Assembly: GCF_024721315.2 (NCBI RefSeq)
Contig: NZ_JANFAK020000050.1
Location: 1 to 51,867 of the forward strand
DNA length: 51,867 nucleotides
Reading direction: 5' to 3'
From: Streptomyces sp. Isolate_45
GTDB taxonomy: Bacteria; Actinomycetota; Actinomycetes; Streptomycetales; Streptomycetaceae
Shown here: piece after piece, positions 8,481 through 17,032 of the stretch
Position numbering within the stretch: position 1 is the first letter of the stretch
Layout: each line of letters begins with the position of its first letter
Position numbers and translations under genes: made by a program
The notes under the pieces: generated by a model
Seen by the model: only the letters and a program-made list of their open reading frames with translations
What the model was told of the DNA's origin: nothing
Databases searched by the model: none

Positions 8481-9337
8481 CGGAACTTCGCCGACACCTC
8501 GGTCAGGATCTCCTCGCCCTCCTCGAACGGCACCACCAGGTCCAGGGCACGGATCTTCACCGTCACCGCCGACCGGGCGCGCAGCCGCATCTCGATCCAC
8601 TCCCGCTCCCGGTTCCACACCGCCACGTGCGCGAAGTCGGCGGTGTGGAAGTCCGCGCCCAGCTCCCGGTCGATCACGGCCAGGACGTTCTTGTTGAACT
8701 CCGCGGTCACACCCTGGGCGTCGTCGTACGCCGCGACCAGCGTCGCCTCGTCCTTCACCAGGTCCGTCCCCATCAGCAGCGCGTCCCCGGGCGACAGCAT
8801 CGCCCGTACGGACGCCAGGAACCCGGCGCGCTCCGGCGGCCGCAGGTTCCCCACCGTCCCGCCGAGGAACACCACCAGCCGCGGGCCCTGCGCCTCGGGC
8901 AGCCGCAGGGGCCGCGTGAAGTCCGCCAGCAGGGCGTGCACCCGCAGCCCCGGATGTTCCGCCATCAGGGACTCGGCCGCCCCGGTCAGCGCGCTCTCGC
9001 TCACGTCCACCGGTACGTACGTCTGCAGCGCGGGCATCGCCTCGATCAGGTGCCGGGTCTTCTCCGAGGAACCGGAACCCAGCTCCACCAGCGTGCGCGC
9101 CCCGCTCGCCGAGGCGATCTCCTGGGCCCGCTCCAGCAGGATCTCCCGCTCCGCGCGCGTCGGGTAGTACTCGGGCAGGCGGGTGATCTCCTCGAACAGT
9201 TCACTGCCCCGGGCGTCGTAGAACCACTTGGGCGGCAGCTCCTTGGGGGAGGCGGTCAGCCCCCGCAGGACGTCCGTGCGCAGCGCCGACTCGGCGGCGT
9301 GCTCGTCGAGGGTCCGGGTCAACTGGAAGTCGCTCAC
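8363..9337 (-). CDS. egtD: L-histidine N-alpha-methyltransferase EgtD
   Basis: A 324-residue SAM-dependent methyltransferase that makes hercynine, the first committed intermediate of ergothioneine. Conserved features are KWFYDARGSELFEEITRLPEYYPTR split across residues 36-60, the SAM loop ELGSGSSEKTRHLIEA, FLGGTVGNL, and the C-terminal TEVSAKF block. The GTG start at 9337 overlaps the egtC stop (GTGA), so the two are coupled. It is the last gene of the egtABCD operon. Its 3' end overlaps the olsA-like gene on the opposite strand. Identification is secure from length, motifs and neighbours. Confidence 0.96.
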   Translation of the reverse strand: MSDFQLTRTLDEHAAESALRTDVLRGLTASPKELPPKWFYDARGSELFEEITRLPEYYPTRAEREILLERAQEIASASGARTLVELGSGSSEKTRHLIEAMPALQTYVPVDVSESALTGAAESLMAEHPGLRVHALLADFTRPLRLPEAQGPRLVVFLGGTVGNLRPPERAGFLASVRAMLSPGDALLMGTDLVKDEATLVAAYDDAQGVTAEFNKNVLAVIDRELGADFHTADFAHVAVWNREREWIEMRLRARSAVTVKIRALDLVVPFEEGEEILTEVSAKFRQEGLRKELSAAGLELTQWWTDAEGRFALSLSVADGIAG

Positions 9338-10092
9338 GGGGTGGTCTCCTTGAGTGGGGTCAGGGCGACCCTCGCACGGGTGGCGGTCAGCAGGGTCCGG
9401 TCGGGCACTTCGCACCACCGGGGATCGTCGTCGTACGGCTCGGACGCCACGACGGTGCGGCCGCCCGGCGGATCGGACAGGTACCAGAGGGAGTCGCCCC
9501 AGGCGGTCGCCGCGATGGCCGTACCGTCGGTCAGCAGCAGGTTCAGCCGGGAGCCCGGCGCGGCGCAGGACACCTCGCGGACCGCCTCGGCGAGAGCCGT
9601 GCCCAGGTCGTCGCCCTGCCGGAGCCGGTGCAGGACCAGCGCCCACACCAGCGCCGAGTCGGTGCGCGCGGCCAGCCGGAGCAGCTCCCGGGGCGGCAGC
9701 CCCGCGGCCAGTGCGGCCACGGAGTCAGGATGGTCCCGGACGGCGCCGTTGTGGCTGAACAGCCAGGGACCCGAGGCGAACGGCGCCGCCGCCGCCTCCC
9801 CGTCCGCACCCGCGAGCGTCGCGTCGCGTACGGCGGCGAGCACCGCTCCGCTGCGCACGACGCGGGCCAGGTCGGCGAAGGTCAGGTCGCCCCAGACGGG
9901 CCCGGCCCGCCGGTAGCGCGCCGGCACGGGATCGCCCGGCGCGTACCAGCCGACGCCGAACCCGTCGGCGTTGACCGTGCCGTACCGCTGCCGGCGCGGC
10001 GCCCATGACTGCCGTACGAGGGAGTGCTCGGGTTCGTCGAGGACCCGCCCCAGGGGCACCTCCGGCCCCAGGTAGGCCAGGTGACGGCACAT
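9334..10092 (-). CDS. egtC: Ergothioneine amidohydrolase EgtC
   Basis: A 252-residue class-II glutamine-amidotransferase-like Ntn hydrolase. Met1 is followed by the catalytic Cys2 (MCRHLAYLG). The family blocks NADGFGVGWY, FSHNGAVRDHP and SDSA-like RTDSALVWAL are present. EgtC removes glutamate from the gamma-glutamyl-hercynylcysteine sulfoxide intermediate. The gene shares one base with the egtB stop (TGATG) and overlaps egtD by four bases, giving tight coupling within the operon. Confidence 0.95.
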   Translation of the reverse strand: MCRHLAYLGPEVPLGRVLDEPEHSLVRQSWAPRRQRYGTVNADGFGVGWYAPGDPVPARYRRAGPVWGDLTFADLARVVRSGAVLAAVRDATLAGADGEAAAAPFASGPWLFSHNGAVRDHPDSVAALAAGLPPRELLRLAARTDSALVWALVLHRLRQGDDLGTALAEAVREVSCAAPGSRLNLLLTDGTAIAATAWGDSLWYLSDPPGGRTVVASEPYDDDPRWCEVPDRTLLTATRARVALTPLKETTP

Positions 10093-11417
10093 CAGGCATC
10101 CCTCGCGGTCCGGAAGCCGGAGAAGATCTGCCGGCGCACCGGCAGGTCCCAGTTGCGGAAGGTGCCCCGGCAGGCGACCGCGTCCACGGCGAAGGAACCG
10201 CCGCGCAGCACCTTGTGCTCGGGGCCGAAGAACACCTCCGAGTACTCCCGGTAGGGGAAGGCGCTGAAGCCCGGGTACGGCAGGAAGTCAGAGGCGGTCC
10301 ACTCCCACACGTCGCCGATCAACTGGCGTACCCCGAGGGGGGATTCACCGGCCGGGTAGGCGCCCGCGGGGGCCGGGCGTAGGTGGCGCTGGCCCAGGTT
10401 GGCGTGTGCGGGCGTCGGATCCGCGTCACCCCACGGGTAGCGGCGGGACCGCCCGGTGGCCGGGTCGTGCCGGGCGGCCTTCTCCCACTCGGCCTCGGTC
10501 GGCAGCCGGCGCCCCGCCCAGCGGGCGTAGGCGTCCGCCTCGTACCAGCTGACGTGCAGCACCGGTTCGTCGCCGGCAACGGGCTCGGTCACCCCGAACC
10601 GGCGGCGCAGCCACTGGTCCCCCTCCCGGTGCCAGAACAGCGGGGCCCCGATGTCGTGCGAGCGGATCTGCTCCCAGCCCTCGGGGGCCCACCAGCGGGG
10701 TTCGCGGTAGCCGCCGTCCGCGATGAAGGCCTGGTACGCGGTGTTGGTCACCGGCGCCGTGTCGATCAGGAAGGCCGCCGTGTCGCGGACGTGCGCGGGC
10801 CGTTCGTTGTCCAACGACCACGGCTCGGTGGAGGTGCCCATGGTGAACGGGCCCGCCTGTACGAGGACTTCGGCCGCGCCCGGAGGTGGGCCCTGCGGGG
10901 GGTCCGGCTCCGGGGCGGTCAGCACCGGGGCGCCCGCCTTGAGCTGATGGGTGATCAACATCGTTTCGTCGTGCTGCTGTTCGTGCTGGGCGATCATCCC
11001 GAAGACGTAACCGTCGGCGAGGAGCCCCGTGCCCTCCAACGGGACGTGCTCCAGCAGGTCGAGGACCCGGCCCCGCACCTCGGCCGCGTACCGGCGGGCC
11101 TCGTCCGGACCGAGCAGCGGCAGCTTCGGTCGTTCGGAGCGGGGGTGCTCGAAGGCGTCGTACAGCGGGTCGATCTCCGGACGCAGCGACTCGCGGCCCG
11201 CCACGTGACGCAGCAGCCAGAGTTCCTCCATGTTCCCGATGTGCGCCAGGTCCCACACGAGCGGCGACATCAGGGGCGAGTGCTGGGCGGTCAGGTCCCG
11301 GTCGTCCACGGGATCCGTCAGCGCGGCGGTACGCGCCCGCGCGGCGGTCAGGGCGGCCACCGCGCGCTCGCGCAGGGACTCGGGGTCGGCGCTCCGGTGC
11401 GGGCTGTCGATGCTCAT
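10092..11417 (-). CDS. egtB: Ergothioneine sulfoxide synthase EgtB
   Basis: A 441-residue non-haem iron enzyme that joins hercynine to gamma-glutamylcysteine with oxygen. The N-terminal DinB-like domain supplies the iron ligands, including AQHEQQHDETM (HxxxHxE), with an upstream His in LVWDLAHIGNMEE. The C-terminal half is a formylglycine-generating-enzyme-like fold (GPFTMGTSTEPWSLDNERP, WYEADAYARWAGRRLPTEAEWE and GGSFAVDAVACRGTFRNW). The start at 11417 overlaps the egtA stop by four bases (ATGA). Upstream in-frame sequence lies inside egtA and is not coding in this frame. Confidence 0.96.
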   Translation of the reverse strand: MSIDSPHRSADPESLRERAVAALTAARARTAALTDPVDDRDLTAQHSPLMSPLVWDLAHIGNMEELWLLRHVAGRESLRPEIDPLYDAFEHPRSERPKLPLLGPDEARRYAAEVRGRVLDLLEHVPLEGTGLLADGYVFGMIAQHEQQHDETMLITHQLKAGAPVLTAPEPDPPQGPPPGAAEVLVQAGPFTMGTSTEPWSLDNERPAHVRDTAAFLIDTAPVTNTAYQAFIADGGYREPRWWAPEGWEQIRSHDIGAPLFWHREGDQWLRRRFGVTEPVAGDEPVLHVSWYEADAYARWAGRRLPTEAEWEKAARHDPATGRSRRYPWGDADPTPAHANLGQRHLRPAPAGAYPAGESPLGVRQLIGDVWEWTASDFLPYPGFSAFPYREYSEVFFGPEHKVLRGGSFAVDAVACRGTFRNWDLPVRRQIFSGFRTARDA

Positions 11418-12754
11418 GTGCGGTGTCCCTTCCCGGCGGGCTGCCACAGGTCGTCCTCCTCGGCCTCGTCGGCCGGACAGCGGCCGCGCAGGACGTAGCG
11501 TTCGGTGAAGGCGCCGACCGTGTCGCTCACGTGCGGACTCGCACCCAGGCGCGGCAGCGCCTCGCGGGCCGCCAGGAAGCACGCGGCGGCGGCCCACCGC
11601 AGATCGGGGTCGGCGAGCCCCTCCCGGGCGGCGGTCCGCCACAGGGGATTGCGCGGGGCGGCCAGGCCGCCGTAGGCGTCGGCCAGCGCCTTGGCCACCC
11701 GGTACGCCGTCTCGGCGGCCTCCGGGTCGTCGAAGAGGGCGTGCACGACGGCCGCCGGCACCAACCAGCCGTCCTCGCCGGGCTGCGCGTCGATCATCCT
11801 CAGCTCCAGGTGGCCGCGCGGCCGGACAGGAGGGAAGAGGGTGCTGAGGTGGTAATCCAGATCCTGCGCGGTCGGCGGCCGCAGCCCGCGGGGACCGCCG
11901 CCGTGGCGGGCGTCAGCGGTGACCTCGCCGCGCAGCCAGTCCCGGAAGGTCAGCCCGTTCGGTACCGGCCACGGCCCGTCGCCCTCGGACCGTACGCACA
12001 TCACCCCGGTGTCCAGGGCGTGCCGGGTCCAGCCGGCCCGTGGTTCGGCGTCCAGCGGCGGGGCCAGGGAGCGCCGGGTGTCGATGTCGTGCCAGATGCC
12101 CTGCCGGGCACACCGCCAGCCCCGGTACGGGCCTTCGCGTGCGGGGGAGTTGGCGAACGCGGCGACCAGCACCGCGCCCAGCAGATGGGCCAGCCGCCAG
12201 CGGCGGCCGTACCCGAGCGGCCCGGGTTCCTCGTGACCGGCGTCCACGCAGACCTGGACGGAGGCGGAGGAGCACATCATGGCGCGGCCGGCCGGGCCGG
12301 TGCGGTCGAAGTAGGTTTCCATCGCGTCGTAGCGCGGGCTGTTCAACAGCCGCCGCAGGGGGCGGCGCGGGTCCTGACCGAGGCCCCGCAGGACCAGCCC
12401 CGAGGCCGCCAGGGCGGCGCGTACGGCGGTGAGGTCTTCCTGGAGGTCATCGACGCAGGCGGTGAGGGAGGCGGCGGGCTCCGAGCTGAGTTCCAACTGC
12501 CCGCCGGGCTCGACCGTGACCCGCGAGTGGAGGGACAGGGCGTGGGCGGCCTCGTGGGCGGCGGCCAGCCGGTCGGGCGGCAGGGGTAGCCAGGGCCGTT
12601 CGGCGTCGAGCACGAGCCATTCCAGCTCGGCGCCGATCAGTCGGGGCGGGCCGGTCTTGAAACATATGCCGTGCACCAGCTCTTCGGCTGTGGCCTCGGT
12701 GAGGGGGGCGTGGTCGAAGTCCTGGGCGAACGGATCGGGCGGGATTTCCGGCAT
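11414..12754 (-). CDS. egtA: Glutamate-cysteine ligase EgtA
   Basis: A 446-residue GCS2-type glutamate-cysteine ligase that supplies gamma-glutamylcysteine to EgtB. Seen motifs include FKTGPPRLIGAELEWLV near the N-terminus, VTVEPGGQLELSSEP, and CSSASVQVCVDAG. The ATG at 12754 follows GACGAGGAAACGGTG, a reasonable ribosome-binding site; a GTG at 12793 is an alternative. It is the first gene of egtABCD, and no egtE (lyase) is in the window, in keeping with actinomycetes in which egtE lies elsewhere. It is divergent from a PARG-like gene with about 107 bases between starts. Confidence 0.95.
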   Translation of the reverse strand: MPEIPPDPFAQDFDHAPLTEATAEELVHGICFKTGPPRLIGAELEWLVLDAERPWLPLPPDRLAAAHEAAHALSLHSRVTVEPGGQLELSSEPAASLTACVDDLQEDLTAVRAALAASGLVLRGLGQDPRRPLRRLLNSPRYDAMETYFDRTGPAGRAMMCSSASVQVCVDAGHEEPGPLGYGRRWRLAHLLGAVLVAAFANSPAREGPYRGWRCARQGIWHDIDTRRSLAPPLDAEPRAGWTRHALDTGVMCVRSEGDGPWPVPNGLTFRDWLRGEVTADARHGGGPRGLRPPTAQDLDYHLSTLFPPVRPRGHLELRMIDAQPGEDGWLVPAAVVHALFDDPEAAETAYRVAKALADAYGGLAAPRNPLWRTAAREGLADPDLRWAAAACFLAAREALPRLGASPHVSDTVGAFTERYVLRGRCPADEAEEDDLWQPAGKGHRT

Positions 12755-12861
12755 CACCGTTTCCTCGTCTCCTGTCGTCGGCCTTGATGTCACCCGTGCC
12801 TACCCGTCCTCGGGACACAAATTCCTTTGCTTTGCCCCGGGCGGAGCCCGAAGCTTGCGGC

Positions 12862-13698
12862 GTGAGCAGTAGATTGCGCGAGATCGCGCGGGAGAACGCG
12901 CTGATCGTGGCGGCCGGCGCGTACCGGACGCGGTCCGGGCGACAGGTTTCCCTTGCCGCCGCCGTGGCGGAAGCCAAAGCAGGAACCACGATATACGGCC
13001 CAAACCGGGTCATTCCAGACGAAGAGCGCGTCGGTGGGGAAGCCCGCACCGTCATCGAGGTCACGGGGGAGAGCAGTACGGTCGCCGCCCGCCGCCTCGC
13101 CACCGCCGGCGCTCCGACCACCCCGGTCGCGGTCCTGAGCTTCGCCTCGGCCCGCAATCCCGGGGGCGGCTACGTACGGGGGGCCAAGGCGCAGGAGGAG
13201 GCGCTGTGCCGCGCCTCGGCGCTCTACGAGACCCTGCTGGAGGCGCGCGAGTACTACGAGGTCCACCGCGCGACCGAGAGCACCTTCTACACCGACCGGG
13301 TGATTCACTCGCCCGGAGTCCCCGTCTTCCGCGACGACCGGGGCGAACTGCTGGAGACGCCCTTCCTGGCGGGCTTCCTCACCTCCCCGGCCCCGAACGC
13401 GGGCACCATCCGCCGACAGGAACCGCAACGCGCCGCCGAGATCCCGGCCGCCCTCGCCCGGCGGGCGGAGCTGGTCCTGGAGGTCGCCGCGCTGCACGGG
13501 TACCGCCGCCTGGTCCTCGGCGCCTGGGGCTGCGGGGTGTTCCGGAACGACCCGGCGCAGGTCGCGGAGGCCTTCCGGGCCCCGCTGGCCGGACGCTTCA
13601 CCGGGACGTTCGAGCACGTCGTGTTCGGAGTGCTCGACCGCGACCCCGCGCCCCGGGAAGCCTTCGCCCGCGCCTTCGGGACGCCGCCGACGGCCTGA
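12862..13698 (+). CDS. TIGR02452-family PARG-like ADP-ribose hydrolase
   Basis: A 278-residue protein with the bacterial poly(ADP-ribose) glycohydrolase/macrodomain arrangement. The Gly-rich loop NPGGGYVRGAKAQEEALCR contains the GGG...QEE signature that places the catalytic glutamates, preceded by VLSFASA and followed by DRVIHSPGVPVFRD and the C-terminal LVLGAWGCGVFRNDP loop, typical of TIGR02452. It should hydrolyse ADP-ribose from modified macromolecules. The GTG at 12862 gives a start just before a conserved helix; upstream extension is possible but unlike the family. It is divergent from the egt operon. No ADP-ribosyltransferase partner is nearby. Confidence 0.87.
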   Translation: MSSRLREIARENALIVAAGAYRTRSGRQVSLAAAVAEAKAGTTIYGPNRVIPDEERVGGEARTVIEVTGESSTVAARRLATAGAPTTPVAVLSFASARNPGGGYVRGAKAQEEALCRASALYETLLEAREYYEVHRATESTFYTDRVIHSPGVPVFRDDRGELLETPFLAGFLTSPAPNAGTIRRQEPQRAAEIPAALARRAELVLEVAALHGYRRLVLGAWGCGVFRNDPAQVAEAFRAPLAGRFTGTFEHVVFGVLDRDPAPREAFARAFGTPPTA

Positions 13699-13752
13699 TC
13701 GAAGCGGGCGCGAACCCTCGGGGGCATGGCCCCGGGGAGCGGAGGGGTGCCG

Positions 13753-14217
13753 TCACTGCCAGCCGTAACGCTCCCGCAGCCGGTCCACGACCAGCTCGAA
13801 CCGACCACGGTCCAGCGCGCACGCCTCGCGCCGCATCCCCGACTCGTGCACCCGCAGCACCCGGTCCAGGTCCACCCAGGAATCCCGCCCGGCGGAGTCC
13901 CACGGCCCCGAGCCGATCGGCACCCACTCCCGGTCGGCGTCGTGCCGCTTGCTGGACAGCTGGACGGCGAGCAGCGTCCGCCCGCCCGCCTCCCGGGCGA
14001 CGACCAGGACGGGACGGTCCTTGCCCCGGCCGTCGTTCTCCTCGTAGGGAACCCAGGTCCACACGATCTCCCCCGGGTCCGGATCCCCGTCCTTGTCGGG
14101 AGCGTACTCGGTGCGCACCGGCCCCGTGGCGCGCGGATCCGCCTCCGTGGTGGCGGTGTCCCCGTCCCGGCCGGGCTGCTCGACGTGACTGTTGCCGTGA
14201 TGCGAAAGTGCCGTCAT
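13753..14217 (-). CDS. PemK/MazF-family toxin-like endoribonuclease, solitary
   Basis: A 154-residue protein. Residues ~1-50 are a hydrophilic, probably disordered lead (MTALSHHGNSHVEQPG...). The rest is a PemK/MazF-like SH3 barrel: GEIVWTWVPYEENDGRGKDRPVLVVAREAGG, then LLAVQLSSKRHD and WVDLDRVLRVHESGM. MazF toxins cut mRNA and are normally encoded next to an antitoxin; no small upstream antitoxin gene is seen, only the amidase at 14437 reading toward it. Many actinomycete PemK proteins are similarly unpaired and may have other roles. The start at 14217 was chosen because the longer ORF lacks family similarity. Confidence 0.8.
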   Translation of the reverse strand: MTALSHHGNSHVEQPGRDGDTATTEADPRATGPVRTEYAPDKDGDPDPGEIVWTWVPYEENDGRGKDRPVLVVAREAGGRTLLAVQLSSKRHDADREWVPIGSGPWDSAGRDSWVDLDRVLRVHESGMRREACALDRGRFELVVDRLRERYGWQ

Positions 14218-14436
14218 TCGGGCGAGATTACTGGCCCCGGGACCCCGCACGGCCACGCGCCCGCTCCGTATCCGCTCCGTACCCGCCCGCCTCGTACCCG
14301 CCCGGATCCGGCCGGTCACGGGGACGCGGGCCGGGCCCTCGCCGCGCGCGGGAGCCGTTGGGGCGCCGTCCCCGTCCCCCCAACGGGCGACGCTCCGACT
14401 CGGTGAGCGGCCTGCAGGGTCGGGCACGGACGAGGA

Positions 14437-15882
14437 TCAGAGGGTGGGCCAGTGCGCCGACCAGCCCTCCGCCGCCTCCAACTGTGCGGCCAGTGACAGC
14501 AACCGCGGTTCCGCGTCCGCCGGTCCCAGCAGCTGTGCCCCGATCGGCAGGCCGTCCGGGGTGAAGCCCGCCGGGACGCTCACCCCGGGCCAGCCCAGCA
14601 CGTTCCACGTCCAGGCGTACGGACACGCCGCGATCATCGCCCGGTCCGTGGCCATGGCCCCCATGCCCGCCAGCGCGCCGATCCGCAGCGGGGGAGTGGC
14701 GGTGGTCGGCGTGAGCACCACGTCGAAGCGGCCGAAGATCTCCCCGACCCGGCGGCGCAGCACCACCTCGGCCCACCGGGAGATCCGCAGCGCGGGCCCG
14801 CCCAGCAGCCGCCCCGTGCGAACCGCCTCGTGCGTACGCGGATCCAGCAGCGCGGGATCGGGCACCCGGGCCGCCAACTCCCTTACGCCCACCGTCGCGC
14901 GGGGCACGAAGGTCAGCCCGATGAGGCCGTAGCGAGGATCCTCGGGCACCACCTCGTGGCCCAGCGCCTCCAGCCGTCCGGCCAACCGCTCCACCGCCGA
15001 ACGCACCACCGGATCAAGGGATTTGGGCGTCGCGGTGAAGGCCATACCGTAGGACAGCGCGATCCGCAACCGCCCCGGCGGACGCAGCGCCGCCTCCGCC
15101 GCGGGAATCCGGGCGGGCCGGTGCAGGTCACCCGGATCGGAACCGCTCGCCGCGTCCAACAGCAGTGCGGCGTCCGCGACCGTGCGGGCCAGCACGCCGT
15201 TGACGGTGAGCCCGTGGAAGGACTCGGGCGCGGGCCAGGTGGAGATCCGCCCGCGCTGCGGCTTCACCCCCACCAGATGGGTCCAGGCCGCGGGGATCCG
15301 TACCGAACCCGCACCGTCCGAACCGAGCGCCGCGGGCACCAGACCCGCGGCCACGGCCGCCGCGGAGCCGCCCGAGGAGCCGCCGGGCGTGTGGAGCGGG
15401 TTCCACGGATTGCGCGTCGCGCCGAAGGCGTGGCCCTCGGTGAACGGCCACTGGCCCAGCTCCGGCGTCTGCGTCTTGCCGACGATCACCGCCCCCGCCG
15501 CGCGCAGGCGCCGGACGGCCTCGCTGTCGGCGCGCTGCGCGGGGAAGTCCCCGGCGCAGCCGAAGGCGGTCGGCTCGCCCGCCACGTCCATGTCGTCCTT
15601 GACCGCCACCGGGACGCCAAGCAGCGGCAGCCGCTCGCCCCGGGCGAGGCGCCGGTCCGCGGCGTCCGCCTCGGCGAGCGCGGCTTCGGTGCGCACGATC
15701 CGGAATGCGTTGAGCGAGGGCTGTGCGGCCGCGATCCGGGCCAGGCATCCCTCGGTCAACTCCCTCGACGTGACGGCTCCCAGGGCGAGCGCCGTCGTCA
15801 TGTCCCGCAATCCCGGGGCGAGCCCGGCCCCCGGCGGTCGAGACGTTCCCGGTGACCCCACCACATCCAACGAACCCGCCAC
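14437..15882 (-). CDS. Amidase (amidase signature family)
   Basis: A 481-residue amidase signature enzyme. The catalytic triad is visible: Lys in LLGVPVAVKDDMDVAG, and the Gly/Ser-rich TPGGSSGGSAAAVAAG carrying the cis-Ser and nucleophilic Ser. The family also shows GSDGAGSVRIPAAWTHLVGVKPQRGR. It hydrolyses amide bonds of unknown substrates; aryl-acylamidases and glutamyl-tRNA amidotransferase subunit A are relatives, but no gatB/gatC is present. GTG at 15882 has GGGGGAGG 6-7 bases upstream. It lies 11 bases behind a truncated alpha/beta-hydrolase gene on the same strand, so it was probably the third gene of an operon that has lost its front. Confidence 0.9.
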   Translation of the reverse strand: MAGSLDVVGSPGTSRPPGAGLAPGLRDMTTALALGAVTSRELTEGCLARIAAAQPSLNAFRIVRTEAALAEADAADRRLARGERLPLLGVPVAVKDDMDVAGEPTAFGCAGDFPAQRADSEAVRRLRAAGAVIVGKTQTPELGQWPFTEGHAFGATRNPWNPLHTPGGSSGGSAAAVAAGLVPAALGSDGAGSVRIPAAWTHLVGVKPQRGRISTWPAPESFHGLTVNGVLARTVADAALLLDAASGSDPGDLHRPARIPAAEAALRPPGRLRIALSYGMAFTATPKSLDPVVRSAVERLAGRLEALGHEVVPEDPRYGLIGLTFVPRATVGVRELAARVPDPALLDPRTHEAVRTGRLLGGPALRISRWAEVVLRRRVGEIFGRFDVVLTPTTATPPLRIGALAGMGAMATDRAMIAACPYAWTWNVLGWPGVSVPAGFTPDGLPIGAQLLGPADAEPRLLSLAAQLEAAEGWSAHWPTL

Positions 15883-15893
15883 CGGACCTCCCC

Positions 15894-16503
15894 CTACCGA
15901 TCGGTAGCAAGAAGGTAGCGGGCGGGACGCCCGGCCGGACAGCCCCCGGACAGCACCGGGCGGGCCTGTATCCAGCCCTCCAGCGAGGCCATGAACCCCT
16001 CGAAGTGGTCCCGGTGGATGGTGTGTCCGGCCCCGGCGACCGAACGGACCTCGGAGCCGCGTTCCGTCAGCGGCGCGGTCCGCTCCGGTGGGATCAGGAA
16101 GCCTGGGTCGGCGAGTCGTACGAGGGAGGGCGGCGCCGGGGCGGCCGGCAGCAGGTCCCGACCGAGGAGCGGGGCGGGGCTCGGTGCGGTGGCCTCGTCC
16201 CACACGGCCGGGGTCGCCGCCTCGACGTCCACGTCCGCCTCCTCCCGGAGCGGGTTCATCGCCCGGATCCGCTCCTTGTCCGCCGACTTGAACCCGGCGA
16301 GCACCTCGGGGCCGAAGCCCGGTTCGGCGCTCGCCAGGTGCCAGGCCGGGTCCGAGTACACCGCTCGGTGCGGCTTCAGCCGGTCCACCGCCGGCGCCGG
16401 GGTCAGCCCGCCGAGCGAGCGGCCGATGGTCGGCTCCGCGCCGCGGGGGAGCGTCTCGACGACGTCGTCCGCGAAGAGTCCGGCACCGTACGGACCGCGC
16501 GAC
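15894..16503 (-). pseudogene. Alpha/beta-hydrolase, 5'-truncated remnant
   Basis: Reading upstream of the GTG at 16388 in the same frame gives GPYGAGLFADDVVETLP, then the nucleophile elbow IGRSLGG (GxSxG) and a C-terminal half ending with the catalytic His block VAGAGHTIHRDHFEGF. So this is the 3' two-thirds of an alpha/beta-hydrolase. The N-terminal strands are missing, and upstream of about 16503 the sequence switches to a different frame encoding the start of a membrane transporter. The fragment has no plausible start before the elbow; translation from 16388 would omit the nucleophile. It is read here as a deletion product and non-functional. Confidence 0.72.
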
Positions 16504-16917
16504 CGGCTTGAAGACCGTCGCGAAGACGGCGGAGACCCCCGCGATCAGGCCGAAGTCGGCGACCTTGTTCGCCGGATCGACCTGCTCGACCTGGAGCGCG
16601 AGCAGGATGCCGGCGACCCCGATGCAGAGCGTGTACATGGCGGTGTTGCCGAGGAGCGGCAGGGGGAGCAGGCCGCGGCCGGGCGGTGACGCGGTCCCGG
16701 GGCCGGGTGGAGCGTCGGATGCGGCGGCCGGGCCGGGCCGGGCCGGGAGCGGTGGGGCGGTGTCGGAGTCGGGGGAGGAAACGGCCGCGGTGCCCTCCTG
16801 GGCACGGGATCCGATGCGAGGTGAGGGGGTGCGCGCCGCCCCGTCGCGACGGCGGGGGTGCGACGGAGCGCGACGGGGCGGCGGCACGGTCGGACGCGTG
16901 CGGCGTCGCGATCCCAT
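16504..16917 (-). pseudogene. MFS transporter, N-terminal remnant
   Basis: From an ATG at 16917 the frame encodes an Arg/Pro-rich lead and then a clear MFS first-helix region: GLLPLPLLGNTAMYTLCIGVAGIL split around residue 95, followed by VADFGLIAGVSAVFATVF. The similarity stops after the second transmembrane start, at about 16504, where hydrolase sequence begins in another frame. A full MFS protein would need about 350 more residues. The promoter side is intact and faces the LacI-family gene with a palindromic site between them, suggesting a formerly regulated transporter-hydrolase-amidase operon cut by an internal deletion. Confidence 0.65.
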
Positions 16918-16933
16918 AGGAACGCGACGAGAT

Positions 16934-16962
16934 GGTTGCACGTGTCAATGAATCGTGTAACC
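16934..16962. promoter_or_regulatory. Candidate LacI-family operator
   Basis: GGTTGCACG and CGTGTAACC form an inverted repeat with one mismatch, separated by 11 bases. The centre-to-centre distance of the arms is about two helical turns. It sits between the divergent MFS remnant (start 16917) and the LacI-family gene (start 17033), where an autoregulatory operator would be expected. LacI-type sites are more often contiguous palindromes, so the assignment is tentative. Confidence 0.45.
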
Positions 16963-17032
16963 ACTGTGTAGCATCCGTTTCACGCCATCCGCCGGCCCCG
17001 GGGCACAACAGGTCTGGAAAGATGCGACGGCA

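Noticed and set aside
15894..16941. Treating the 834-codon minus frame (14437-16941) as one large amidase fusion
   Set aside because: The amidase has its own GTG with a good ribosome-binding site at 15882; between 15894 and 16503 the coding signal is in a different frame (hydrolase).
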